64,000 nt of DNA, taken from assembly GCA_944548615.1 (NCBI GenBank), contig OX155952.1:26664412-26728411 (forward strand). Direction: 5' to 3'. Within the stretch, counting starts at the first letter, position 1, and the number at the start of each line of letters is the position of its first letter. The position numbers were made by a program, and so were the translations under genes. This DNA is from Micropterix aruncella. Its lineage: Eukaryota > Arthropoda > Insecta > Lepidoptera > Micropterigidae. The notes beneath the pieces were generated by a model. That model did no database searches. It had not been told where the DNA came from and worked only from the letters and a program-made list of their open reading frames with translations. Below are positions 22,067 to 32,774 of this stretch, piece by piece.

Positions 22067-22631
22067 TTAAGGCGACATGATACCTAGGAACGACCATATC
22101 TGAAGAATTTTAGTTTTATGAGTTTTTTGAAAAATATAAGCATTAATTTTAAAGAAAACCCTCGATAAGAAACCAATTTAAAATTTGAACTCAAAAATGT
22201 TGCTCATTGCCTTGGACATTAAGGTTTTAAACTGACTTTCGAAAACTTTCAGGCGCGATTACTCCTACAATGTAAGCGGTGAGTGTGTTTTATTATAATT
22301 TCATTATATTGACTGGTTAATTCTCTAGGGCAGCACTTATCCACAGTTTTTATTTAGGCCCTAAATTAATTACAATTAATTGAAACGTGAGAGCGCTCTT
22401 TGCCATTAACACCCTTATACTACCACTGCGTAAAGATAGTTATTCTGTGCTAGCGCTGCGATAGAGCATTTAGTATGCGCCTGGTCGCCGGCGCGAGCGG
22501 ACTCGTAATCGGCGCTTGACGCTTCATCAACGCTGGATTTTTATTGGTCAAACCCTACACACTTGACCCCGCCTGTTTCTTCGCGTGTCCGCCTATTTTG
22601 GATATTTTTCTAAGGTCTCATGTCGCCTTAA
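22067..22631 (+). mobile_element. TTAA-flanked MITE, copy 2 (complete)
   Basis: TTAA at 22067-22070 and 22628-22631 bounds ggcgacatgatacct and its inverse aaggtctcatgtcgcc. The 557-bp interior has no coding frame and has an unusual GC-rich core (cgcctggtcgccggcgcgag). It aligns, inverted, with both halves of the split copy at 870-2572, and provides the uninterrupted reference. TTAA specificity suggests piggyBac-type mobilisation. Confidence 0.9.
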
Positions 22632-23187
22632 TTCGGAAAATTATTAATAAGTTGGTGACTATTAATAATTTTCAGAATTAAGCAAATGTCATTTATCAGT
22701 CATCCGTTTGTATGGCAGCTCACTGACTTGGTTTATGGATGGCCCCCGAAATCTAATCAGCTCTTCCCATTGATTTATAAAACAGATTGATAATTAAACT
22801 TTATATCAATGAGCCAGACAGGCATACACACGTAAAGACGTTTTTTTTTTGTTCGAAATGTTTTATAGGAAATTTGGTTTTGAGCAAAATATTTTTTTTA
22901 GATAAATGCAAGACGCATCGAGACAGCCTTGTCTGCAAGTCAGGCTAATAATGTCGCTAGCGTAAAATTAATATTTATTTTGCTTTAAAGTACATATATT
23001 ACGTGATATACTCAGGCTCAAAATTATGCAATCAAGTGTGAAGAAATGCAATGCAAAATATATTAGTTCTGACAGATAGGGAAAAAGAAGTGGCAAAGCA
23101 GGACGTTACCAGCAGCTAACTGCTGAGTCAGATGGGATTGCGGAGTTTAATCGTTAAACCTTAAAACATATTTATCGAACATCATTA
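22632..23187. other. Spacer
   Basis: The first 150 bp may be the right part of the element that the MITE entered. No gene is supported. Confidence 0.45.
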
Positions 23188-23359
23188 GCATTTGTTTGTT
23201 TCTACTCTTTATTGTGAAATTTCCCAATGAGCGGGTGTAGTATCTGTGACAATCTATTACAGCCAATCCTACTATGAAGTGTTTATATATGTTTCTGTGC
23301 ATGTAATATATGTGTAAGTGTGTGTCTTGTTATTGCATTCGATTGACAGAATTGAAATC
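23188..23359 (-). mobile_element. SINE fragment lacking the tRNA-like head
   Basis: The stretch from tttgtttgtttctactcttt through gtgtgtgtcttgttattgca to gacagaattgaaat matches 38915-39085. The copy stops before the tRNA-like head seen in 38911-39197, as expected for 5' truncation. Confidence 0.8.
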
Positions 23360-24134
23360 TAAGTTGGCTCAGGCTAATTCGTTTGAACCTTTTAGTATTC
23401 TGTAAGGTTTTTAGTCTGAAGAGTTTATTTGGTCGGATTGAGAAACCAAATTATGGGTATTGGTGCTTTTTACCATTTTGCATAGTGTATAAAAAGTGAT
23501 TCAAGCAGCATATCAAGTATATCGATACTGGGTCAGGGAGGATTGCGATTTAGAACCATAACAGATTCATTGGAGTATCCAAAAAAAAATTCAAATCGGT
23601 CGTTCAATTGCTGTGATAAGTCCGGATTAAGGAAGTATTTCAAAAATGGATATGTTTTTGGGAGAATAATCAAACGATAGGTAAAAAATAGAGATATCAT
23701 CGGGTGATGTAAATCGGTCTTTATCGCTATTCCAACGACGGAACATCACACGTGCGCGCCGTCGTCTCCAACTGTATCACCGCGAATGAATACTGGCTTT
23801 TATTATTGCATCGCGTAACGAGCTGTCTAATCCAAGGTCTTTCCTCGTACGTACACGAGAGAATGGTGCTTCCTGCGCTGGACGCGCGCGACTCTCGATT
23901 GGTGTTGGTCGGAGCGAACGTGTGTGTTGGTGTTTCAGTGGGCTGGCTGAATCACAAACACACATACAGCACCGACATCTAGATGTGCACATCAACCGTG
24001 CAACTATCTGCCTATCTCTGCTCCGTCGCGGCGCGGCATGGCGTGGCAGCACCAACATTCCAAAACTATGAAGTGCTACGGATAAAGTTACACATCAGCC
24101 CTTTACCCAGTCTGGCCATATTATCCTGCTAGAA
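23360..24134. other. Spacer with a moderately GC-rich section at 23745-24060
   Basis: Overlapping frames on both strands (23752-23982 plus, 23777-24058 minus) come from this GC-rich section. Neither translation suggests a domain. The section includes cacacgtgcgcgccgtcgtc and gtcgcggcgcggcatggcgt. It may be regulatory. Confidence 0.4.
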
Positions 24135-24792
24135 GGTGGCTAATGGTTCCGTGCAGTTAGGCCACTAAGACCCATCTCATTCTAGAGGTCGGCTGAGCTC
24201 ACGGTTCAGCGCCTATCTAGTAGCCTCCTCGATAAGAAAGTCTACCCTGGGAAGGACTGTGTCCCAGGCTACGGCTGCTGAATGATTTTACCCTGGGGGA
24301 TAGCGCTAGGGCGCCACTGGGCAATGTGCGCACCGTGAGTTGCCAGTCGACTGTTACACTCCTGCTAATAACTGGAGGAGTCTGGGAACCACATTTGGTT
24401 TCCTAAGCAGCGAGGGTGGTTTGCTGACTCTTGAAACGATCAACCGGCAACCCGATCCCAATTTCAGAGACGGCCAAAGGACGCATAAGCAAACTGAATT
24501 ACCGCTGAAATACATCAAGTAGAGGACTGCGCAAAGACCTCGAACTCGTAACCAATTGGAAGGACGGGAAAATCTAGCCATAACTGGCAGGAGAGGAGAG
24601 GTCACCCCGCTGGGTGCACATTTCCGGTGACTCATGATAAGGCTTTGGTCTCTTACGGGCGAGTTGGCGGAGATAGTTAATAGATGGTTTTCGTCCACAA
24701 GTCTACACGCACAGCCGAGGTTGAAAGAAATATTATATATCGTTATACCTTCCTGGGTTGACGGGTTCGCCCATTGTAGTAGACAACACTCC
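24135..24792 (+). mobile_element. REP-A retroposon, copy 2 (diverged, near full length)
   Basis: Collinear with 3163-3827: ggctaatggttcc at the 5' end, cgtaaccaattgg in the middle, and acgggttcgcccattgtagt plus agacaacactc at the 3' end. Divergence is higher than between copies 1 and 3. The 148-codon minus frame at 24354-24800 is the counterpart of frames seen in other copies, with little conservation, which argues against a protein. Confidence 0.75.
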
Positions 24793-25232
24793 ACTGCCAT
24801 GGTAATAAAGGTAGACCATACTCTTCCCTTAGTAGATTAATGCAACTACCACTGTGAGCCACCGCTTTTACAGCTTTTAGAGCCAATAAATACAATCCAG
24901 TGAAGCTGATTTTGACTCTTCGAAACCTTGCTACATATAGAGGCAGTTTTTAGATATTTTCTTTATTACGGGAACAAGAAAAAAAAATATCTGTATTTAT
25001 TCTTTGGATCGATGCTACTCAGAAGTGGCATTCCTGACATAGACAGAAAATATAGAAACAATAGCTATTTATTATAAGAAGTTTTATTAGCAGATTTTAT
25101 ATATTTTAAACCATTTTACCTTAAAAAATATCCATGGACACAGGACTCGAAAATGATTGGAAGAATAAATACGATTGGGATTGGCTGTTGCGATTCCCTA
25201 TTTTTTAATGTGTTTGAAATAATTTTACATAA
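24793..25232. other. Spacer
   Basis: Nothing recognised; AT-rich. Confidence 0.5.
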
Positions 25233-25352
25233 CGTAACATCCGCAGCCGCGGTAAAACACTTGTTTTCCGTCAGATCACTGAAGCTAAGCAGCGTCGAGC
25301 ATGATCAGTACTTGGATGGGTGACCGCCTGAGTACTGCCACATGATGTTATA
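25233..25352 (+). ncRNA. 5S rRNA-like sequence (variant gene, pseudogene or 5S-derived SINE)
   Basis: The stretch aligns over about 119 nt with arthropod 5S rRNA. Positions 25305-25330 keep the internal promoter region intact (tcagtacttggatgggtgac then cgcctg), and gatcactgaagctaagcagc at 25274-25293 matches the box A side. The two ends differ from the usual gccaacg/cgttggc pair, yet still pair with each other: gtaacatc (25234-25241) with gatgttat (25344-25351). Helix II keeps about five pairs with two mismatches. No terminal t-run follows, which argues against a standard polymerase III gene and for a pseudogene or a retroposed copy. Confidence 0.85.
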
Positions 25353-27197
25353 AAAGCCGACCGCCTGTAAGATAATTGTCGTTATACATGCAATGGTTTA
25401 CTACCAAGAAAGTTTTAAACCAATATAATATTTTCTGATTTTGAGTAACTTACGTTCTAAACGGCTATAAGCCCCATATTGACATTATTGTATTCGATAA
25501 AAATCGCACGATTTATTATTTGTATGTACTTATTTGACTGCAAAACTATGCATTTAACTAATTGCACAGGAGTGAAGAAAGCGATGGACTTGTCCACGAC
25601 TTATTTTAGTCTTTTTCTCAATTCATTTGATCTGAGGAGTTCGCCAAGTTTTCCCATGTGGCTGAACATGGGAAACATGGTTAGCGTTGTGCAGGTGATG
25701 CCGGGAAAATAACACTTCTTAACCATTTTTCACAATGTTCCTCGTTTACTCTTTCTAATTCGAAATGCAAGCAGTATGCAAATTGCTGAGTTGACCTTTA
25801 GATGTTGTTGAAAAACAGTCGTGACCTTGCACGGTGTCGCACATGCCCTCTTGAACGTTTATTATTCATTCGGTCACCTCAAATGTTGTCCGATTTCGCA
25901 CTTTATCACGAGCTCTTGCTCCTGCGAGTACCATCATTGTAGAGCCTCGGCGCGTGTTCCGTATGCTTGATCTATGAGTGTGAGTGTATAATGTATGATA
26001 CGCCGAGGATCATATTATTATTGTGTTGGTGTGTACGTACACGTACACTTCAAGCAGCGCTTCTAAACTGACGGCGATTTACTGACCTATATTTGGCCGT
26101 CTTGTTGCGGCAGAATCCGAACGATCTGACGTATACAACTATAATATCATCGATACATTATTGAGTGGGAGGAATAGTTGTCTTTATGGGTTACTGCTTC
26201 TAGGAAATTTATTCCATAGTGGCGTACTTCAAACTCATTCGTACCATGCATGATTAATTTTAGAAACGTCTAAGATCTGATGCTTCAGAAAGAAGATAGC
26301 GACAATTAACGAGCCACAAACTCAAACACAGAAATTTAGATGAACGCTGATGTCCGTCATAATGAAGCAACACCCTCATTAAAAACTGGCAAAGCAGAGA
26401 CGTGTTCATCTAAATGGGACTACAAAAATGACAAAAACGTGAATTGAAAACGATATTCTAAAATGATAAGTAGTCAGTAAATGCTATGATACCGCTACAT
26501 TCAATTTCGAAAACCGGAAACATTTTACCACCAAGCAATATAGGCTTCTTATGAGAAAATTTAGTCATAAAATTACTAAGCCAATATTCCTTGTGAAGTT
26601 AAAATTTAAATCGAGTAGGTACTTACATACTTTGTATAATAGGATGAGCAGAAACTAGGAGAACCATAGTGTATAGCAGATATATTATGTATATATTACC
26701 CAAAAGATTTATTAAAACCAGATTGCTGATATTCGAATTAACAGGGATCTTTCATGTATTAAAGATCACCTCAAAGATGTATTGTTTTCTCGCTCTTTTA
26801 ATTTTATTATATTCTACATTTACAACTGGGATTAAACATATATACGAGCTTCAGGGAGAATATCTACCAAAATTAATAGGTACTACGTTTAAAAAAATTG
26901 GTCTCTCATTTCTATCGTCTTTCCTATCATTAAAAACGACACTTCCTTCGTGCATCTTTTGCATAACAAGTTCGTAACTATAATCCCCAGCACTAAATCA
27001 CCAAATTACTGTACTACTTCTGTTTTTTATGCAAATATTTATATTGAATCTCGCCCTCCAAGAATACATATGTATATACCATCAAAATCTCGCCATACAT
27101 TCCATCAAATTCTAAAGAGATTAACACGTTGTTTAACGCCATTAAAATACTAGCAGAAATATCAACATGCTCGCTTTGAATTCGTTGTACCGGTTAA
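25353..27197. other. Long AT-rich spacer
   Basis: No gene is supported. The 102-codon frame at 26669-26977 is hydrophobic only because the DNA is T-rich. A slightly GC-richer part near 25900-26160 holds the palindrome tgtacgtacacgtaca (about 26031-26046). Confidence 0.5.
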
Positions 27198-27226
27198 GCT
27201 CTTTCCCTCTCTCTCTCTCTCTCTAT
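27198..27226. repeat. (CT)n microsatellite
   Basis: Short run of tctctctctctctctctc within a pyrimidine-rich stretch. Confidence 0.85.
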
Positions 27227-28231
27227 CACTCATTTCCACTCTCGGTTACAGTGCTGCTGTCTCAGTCTCTAAATGTCAACCGTCGACGTCGCCATCGCAC
27301 CTTCACTTTCAGTCCCGAGAGACTAGTCCGTGCGAATATTCTTATCATCGTGCAATCTTGAATAATGCAGACAATGCATTATGGCTCTTAGGACTGTGAC
27401 GTTTGATAGAGTATTGCTTGGTGATAAATTAATATTAAACATTACTTAACCGACTATGTCTGATTGACAGATTACTACTTCGGTATTCATTTTTAAATTT
27501 ATATTTAAAAATAGATTCAACAAAAACTTCCTGTCAGCAACCCAACGACCAATGAGAAATCTGCCTATTTTTCCTAACCATTTTAATTGCCGCTAATAAT
27601 GAATTCACGAATCGAACCCGTTCTTTATCGGCGCCGCTAAATACTTTGTTGCTTCAGATTAGTCAATTTTCCAGAAAAATAGTTAATCATGGCTCCTGTG
27701 ATCGAAACCTGACTTAAAAATATGATGTCTTTATGATAAACAAGTAGATAATCGATTTTATGACTGATTTGTCGACTGCAGCATTTGTCCGATTGGTTGG
27801 ATTGTCGTGACTGTCTTAGATATGGGTAGAAATGACCACGTCATCCATTCATGTTTTCTACAATCTTCCGAAAGTCGCACACCTAAAAGTGCCTCACGAT
27901 TCACGATCGTTTCTTTTGTTTTTAGTGTTAGCAATTTAGTCATTCACAACCAGTCATCTTATATGGCTCGTCGTAGGTACCTATTATAGCCAACCACGCG
28001 TGACCTTGCACATAGCACAACGCGTCATACATAACTCAGTAGCTAAAGTTTCGGTGGGGGTATTAGTGAATTTTCTCATTGGAAGTGCACGCACACATTG
28101 ACTGTACGTCACGGGGGTAGTCTAGTCTGTATTTCGCCGGTGTTACAAAATGGTTGTTCTGCTACGTCAATAGCCGTAATAAGAGTAGGTACAATTGATT
28201 TCATGAGAGATGACGTATAAACAACTACTAA
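27227..28231. other. Spacer
   Basis: The region 27758-27989 is open on both strands for about 60 codons, but nothing is recognisable. No repeat was recognised. Confidence 0.45.
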
Positions 28232-29215
28232 GGGGCAGTCAAATGAAAACGAGACAAATGGAAAAAAGTAAGCTGTTTATTATTCCAAAAGTAATCGCTA
28301 TAACTGTTAATTATATTTACCCCTCTATGAGACAAGACGGTCAACTAGAGTTGTAGACTACAACGGGCGAGCCCGTCACCTCAGGAAGTTTTAACGATTA
28401 GTCGTTCTATCTCCCTAGTACCTGGAGTGAGCGCAGAAGACTTGGACAAAACAGTCCACCGTCTAGCTCCGCCACAAACCCGTAAGAGTCCAACGCCTTA
28501 ACCGCGAGATAGCCAGGAGTGTTACCCAGCGGGCTTACACTCACGCCCTTACTTACAATTGCGACCAGATTACTCCAATCTCTCGATTGGTTACGAGTTC
28601 GAGGTCGCTTGCGCGGTCCTCTCCCTTACGAAGCGGTGAAACGGTTTATACCGAATCTATCGCGGACCACGGCATCCTTTGCCCGGCTGTTCACCCAGGA
28701 TCGGGTAGCCGATGGTCGTTTCAAGAGCAGTCGCCGTAAGGTCCGCAACCACCTCCGCTCTATAGGAAACAGTACTGCTTCCAGACTCCCCCGACTGTTA
28801 GTCAGACTGCGCAATCGATTGGCTTACGCCGCACGGTGCGCAGACCGTCCAGGAGCGCCAGAAGGTTGATTCCTAGGGGAAACTAACCCTGAGGCCAGAG
28901 TCCTACCCAGGCTCGCACTTCATTCTCGGAGGCCGTCGGATGGGTGTTGACCCGTGAGTGTGACCAACCCTGAACAGAATGGGTCTTCGTGGCCAACTCA
29001 GCAAAGGCCCATTAGCTCCCAAGACAAGGCGGTCAATGCATTCATGAACAATGATTGCAGTTGCAGGTATGTACATATATCTTTGTCCGAAGCAAATTGA
29101 CATCCACGAATACCTTTCTTCAGAGCTCCAAAAATATGAAAATCGCAGGTGTAAAGATCTTCACTGTATGGATAATTTTAAATAAAATATCTCAAAAACG
29201 CAAAATGAGACTATC
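28232..29215 (-). pseudogene. Mariner-type transposase C-terminus, split by a REP-A insertion
   Basis: On the minus strand from about 29215, the sequence reads NYPYSEDLYTCDFHIFGALK and continues KGIRGCQFASDKDI. The D of CDFH is the third catalytic position of a mariner transposase. Across the REP-A insertion (28345-29022) the frame resumes and ends NIINSYSDYFWNN, close to the element end near 28232 (ggggcagtcaaatgaaaacg). Only the last 85-95 residues and the 3' end survive. One stop and several substitutions in the SPDL motif show decay. Confidence 0.85.
28345..29022 (-). mobile_element. REP-A retroposon, copy 3 (full length, with TSDs)
   Basis: 678 bp between direct repeats gacaagacggtcaa (28331-28344) and gacaaggcggtcaa (29023-29036), which are 13 of 14 identical and lie in mariner sequence. 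The 3' end is ctagagttgtagactacaac on the plus strand and the 5' end is cccattagctcc. Variable-length target duplications of this kind indicate target-primed reverse transcription. A 116-codon plus frame (28519-28869), antisense to the presumed element strand, is open and Arg/Leu-rich. It partly matches the 87-codon frame of copy 1 but has no recognisable domain. Confidence 0.88.
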
Positions 29216-29940
29216 TATCAGTATTATAATAGTGATTGATTTGTTATACTGTAGGTGTTAACTATTCAACATTTTAGAGTAATAATGAAAACATAAAAGT
29301 TATTTCTTATTACGACGCTCATTATTTTATAATGTGACATATTATTACGCTGCTATGTAGTTATGTAAGTAATTATGTTCCTGATATGTATTTATTTTGA
29401 CGAATCCACCATAACATGTGTCTTCCTATTGATTGTTTTAGATACCTAGTCTTTTTTTAATAAAAAAAAATTATTATGATTGTGATTATTATGACTATAA
29501 ATAACGAGTCGACTATGCGAATCCTCTATGAATACAATTTACATTTTGACCGTGTTTCTTTCATCATAAAAACACCTCTAATGCCTGTGATGGCTGAATT
29601 ACGATATTTATTTTTTGTTCTCAGTCGCCATTCCAGGACATCGATTGATTTCTGGTTGTGTATGTTTTATAATTGCAGCATTCACCCAACTTTCATTCTT
29701 AGTTGATCTGGAAAGCTGATCGCGTAACACCGTTTTCCGTTCGTATAAAAACGGCTGAGATAACACTCACCAAAGAAACTGCTGTTACGCTCGCCGATAT
29801 TGGTGAACGCGTGCTTATAAATGCGTAGAAAGTAGCCGATTAATGCACATAAAGCTGTTCTATTTTAAGAAGCTCACAGAAATCGCTCGCAAATTTAGAC
29901 GAATTGAACGTTCGTAACGATCGCTTTACTGCCTCTCGAT
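29216..29940. other. Spacer
   Basis: AT-rich, no supported gene. The 76-codon frame at 29476-29706 has no recognisable feature. Confidence 0.45.
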
Positions 29941-30240
29941 TTGCTGGAAAATCTCGTTGGGACCTTTTTCATTGAACGCCTTAAACCTGCCCACGAACGA
30001 ATGAATGATTTGGGCTACCACAATATGCTTTGTGGTGTGGTACTATTCCAAGCTGTATGCATTTTTATGGAAAGGCAGCAAAAAAATAAAGGGTTAGATA
30101 AACGCCACAAAATATACGAATCGTGAAATCATCGTGAATGTAAAGAAATATACTACCACGATATCAACAGTTAGAAGAAGAAGATTCGAAGAAGTTACCG
30201 TGTCCCTCACCTGTTTAAAGATGAATTAGGAAATTCGGCT
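29941..30240 (+). pseudogene. Protein-like remnant of unknown family
   Basis: The frame reads ERLKPAHERMNDLGYHNMLC then FQAVCIFMERQQKNKGLDKR and KIYES with a stop at 30126. Readable sequence in the same frame then continues (NHRECKEIYYHDIN, about 30127-30170). After that a Lys/Arg-rich part and YRVPHLFKDELGN can be read near 30195-30235. Mixed hydrophilic composition sets it apart from the T-rich frames around it. I do not recognise the family; a decayed transposase or host exon is possible. Confidence 0.3.
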
Positions 30241-30639
30241 TGACCATCTGTTTGGAATTATTCGGAAAACTGATGTATTTTTATATTTTAAATTTGTATT
30301 GTATAAATATAATGGATGTATTTATGTTTATTTATAATTACCTACCTTATTTAACTTTTTGATACATCACCTAACTAATTTTGTACAGGTATTATAATAT
30401 TGGGACCTTATCTATGTAATTGCTGTTTTTTCACACTAGCCACTTTGAATTTGGATAACTTGGGTTTGAGTTGGAATTTCAAGTTCTAATAAATTTTAAT
30501 TCAAGTCCAATTTTAATTATTCTGTTTTAAGAATCAACTTTTTATTCGTCTTTTATTTTTATTCAAATATTTTTGTTTGTGCAACCATGGTAAAGTTGGA
30601 AATTTGTCTTGTGTCGGTGTTTTCTATTACAGCTTCTTG
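30241..30639. other. AT-rich spacer
   Basis: No coding frame or repeat match was seen. Confidence 0.5.
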
Positions 30640-31040
30640 CAGACTGGCTATACAGTTACTATAATTGTGTACTATTAAGAACTGCAAACAATGATGGGGA
30701 AGCTCGTGATTAAATAACCGAACCTGCTCAATCGCTCATAGCCACTGCTTCTGCATGACAACTTATAACTACAGATTTCACTGCAAACAGTCGCAAAGTT
30801 GCAGGAGTAGCGGTTGGAGACTTTTGGTCACCCACCGTACTTGCCAGATCTCGCTCCAATAGAGTTTTTTTAAAGAATTTAGATAACTATTTTCAAGGGG
30901 AAAAAAACAACTTTGAAGAGTCGGAGAAACATGCGTTCAAAACTTCCACGAATTGATTCCACGAGAGTTTTACAGTAGAAGAATTAAGCAACTTTTCTAA
31001 CAACTTTTTCATGATTTCAAATTTTTCACGTCATGATTAA
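30640..31040 (+). pseudogene. Decayed mariner transposase C-terminus
   Basis: With in-frame stops the plus strand reads LLHDN (catalytic D near 30757), then LQTVAKLQE and LETFGHPPYLPDLAPIEFF, then after a frameshift KNLDNYFQGEKNNFEESEKH. Between the D of HDN and the acidic residue of APIE there are 34 residues, the mariner spacing. The residue is E (30862-30864), where mariners usually have D. No terminal repeats were found. Confidence 0.8.
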
Positions 31041-31220
31041 TTAAAAAAAACATACTCCTATCACCTATAAAAAAGTGCATGGGCCAAGGTCACGTCACCT
31101 AATTTAAGGTCACATGGCGCACGTGTATTGTATTTGCTCGTTGATTATAAAATAATTAATCAGATTCTATGAGTTTTTACCCTGAAACGAACCGCTAAAT
31201 ATCACCAGAAGACACTTTTT

Positions 31221-31599
31221 ACACCACTGCCCAAAAGGAGTGTTATGTTTTCAGGATTCATGTGTGTATGTTTTCCGTTTCTTTATTCCACCATAACTTC
31301 TAAGCGCTTGAACCGATTTAGAAGTGTGTGATATTGTTAGAATCGTTATTGTTAGAATCGGTCATTCCGAGTGTCATAAACTGTCTAATTGTAAAATACT
31401 TGTCTAAATGTCCAAATGTCAGTAAATTAACATAAATGTGTCGTGTTTAGTGTCAAATGAAAAGTCTGATTAAGTACATTCCGTAAATATGCATCTATCT
31501 ATATGGATAAATACATAAACCACAAATACTTCGTTAAAAAAAACCGTATTTAAAATAATTACAAATACAACAGTTTACTTTCTGTAAAGGCAGTCGTGT
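31221..31599 (+). mobile_element. REP-D element, copy 1
   Basis: The left end acaccactgcc (31221-31231) and right end ggcagtcgtgt (31589-31599) form an 11-bp inverted repeat with one mismatch. The interior shares ttccgtttctttattcca and cataacttctaagcgcttga with copies at 33270, 37803 and 57150. It contains a small internal duplication (ttgttagaatcg twice near 31335-31362). Non-coding; class uncertain. Confidence 0.8.
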
Positions 31600-32099
31600 T
31601 TTTAATTCTTTTTAATATATTTACTTGTTAGGTACTATTATTGTCATACATTTTTTCTTCGATTTCTTCAGATGGTCCCGTTGAGTGATGACACATGAAA
31701 AAGAAAGAATAGAGTAAGAATAGATCAGAAAATAGGTAAGGTAAGCAAAAGAATCACTTAATTTTGAAAGAATTATCTATTAGTAGGCATGTAGCGAGTG
31801 AATCTGAAAATTGAGTATGGTATATTATAGCTCTCAGAAACTCTCATTATTAAGCTTTACATATTATGTCTCAGGCAGAAAAGATAGCTCTAAGTGCAGC
31901 AATGCCGGAACGTACTGAAAGCATGAAGGACCCAATGATCATTTTTCTGTTTGTGCCAGACGGAATTTCGCGCAAACGATCACTAAGCTCTTCAAATTGG
32001 CTCCCCTTTCACCAATAGATGTTCTCTTGGAATAAATAGCTGCATAATTTGCCGAAACTCTCCCACGTTATGTGCATATCATACCGCCATAATGAGTGA
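31600..32099. other. Spacer
   Basis: No supported gene or repeat. Confidence 0.5.
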
Positions 32100-32450
32100 G
32101 TGTGTATCGATGCAACTGCCGTATAACGGCACCGCTGCAGTACGGTAACTTCACGTAATCTGCGCGCTCGCGCCGATAGAATGCTATGCGCGGAGGTGCG
32201 TCGTTTTGCGCATAATGGCATGCTTTGTAGTCGCGACTGCACTACAAAGCGGCTACGGCTATCGGAAAGAGAGAGAGGCGAGAGGAGAGACTGAGACGAA
32301 AGTAGCGACTTCCCTGCGGGGGGCCCAGAAACCGCCGATCGCGCAGAAACGGAGAACAATGTTCTGCATTCAGAGGTGTGTTCTGTTCTGACCGATTGTG
32401 ATCGCTTACGCTCCCGAAATGCGGCCACAGCACGTGCGCCCAACATTATA
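32100..32450. promoter_or_regulatory. GC-rich section with a GAGA-rich tract
   Basis: It includes ggaaagagagagaggcgaga and aggagagactgagacgaaag (32262-32305), and dense cg words at 32155-32180. Frames are open on both strands (32206-32391 plus; 32009-32446 minus, 145 codons), but the translations are Ser/Arg-rich and lack domains. GAGA tracts are common in insect promoters and enhancers; that role here is inference. Confidence 0.4.
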
Positions 32451-32554
32451 GAATAATTTCAGCAAACAATGCTTCATGAAATTTCTATTGCGATGACGCT
32501 GCTTCACAGATTGCGATTATTCAGACTCAATAGCTTTCTTCCACGTGGGGGTAG

Positions 32555-32763
32555 GAGAGTGTTGTCAACTACAGCGGGCGAACCCGCCACTCCAGGAAGG
32601 TATAAAGTTATTGATCTTTCTTTCAACCTTAGATGAATGTTGAGACTTAGGGTCGAAGAAAGTCCACCATCTAGCTAGGTCAAATAGGCCGACAGAGACC
32701 AACGCCTTACCGCGTGCCATTGGGTAGTTGAACAAACGGACAGCCTCGCGCCCTGACTACCAG
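32555..32763 (-). mobile_element. REP-A retroposon, copy 4 (short form)
   Basis: About 210 bp matching only the 3' part of the full element: gagtgttgtcaactacagcg is the 3' end on this strand, and the copy stops at ctcgcgccctgactaccaga. The 58724 copy ends at the same internal point (ctgactaccag), so a short subfamily may exist rather than random 5' truncation. Confidence 0.8.
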
Positions 32764-32774
32764 ATAACATTTTC

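Noticed and set aside
24354..24800. 148-codon minus frame
   Set aside because: It falls within REP-A, and the equivalent frame is not conserved in the other copies.
26669..26977. 102-codon frame that looks like a membrane protein
   Set aside because: Hydrophobicity follows from T-rich DNA. No signal, domain or exon structure.
28519..28869. 116-codon Arg/Leu-rich plus frame as a possible ORF1
   Set aside because: Antisense to the presumed element strand, and only partly open in copy 1 (87 codons) and broken in others. No zinc knuckle or coiled coil seen.
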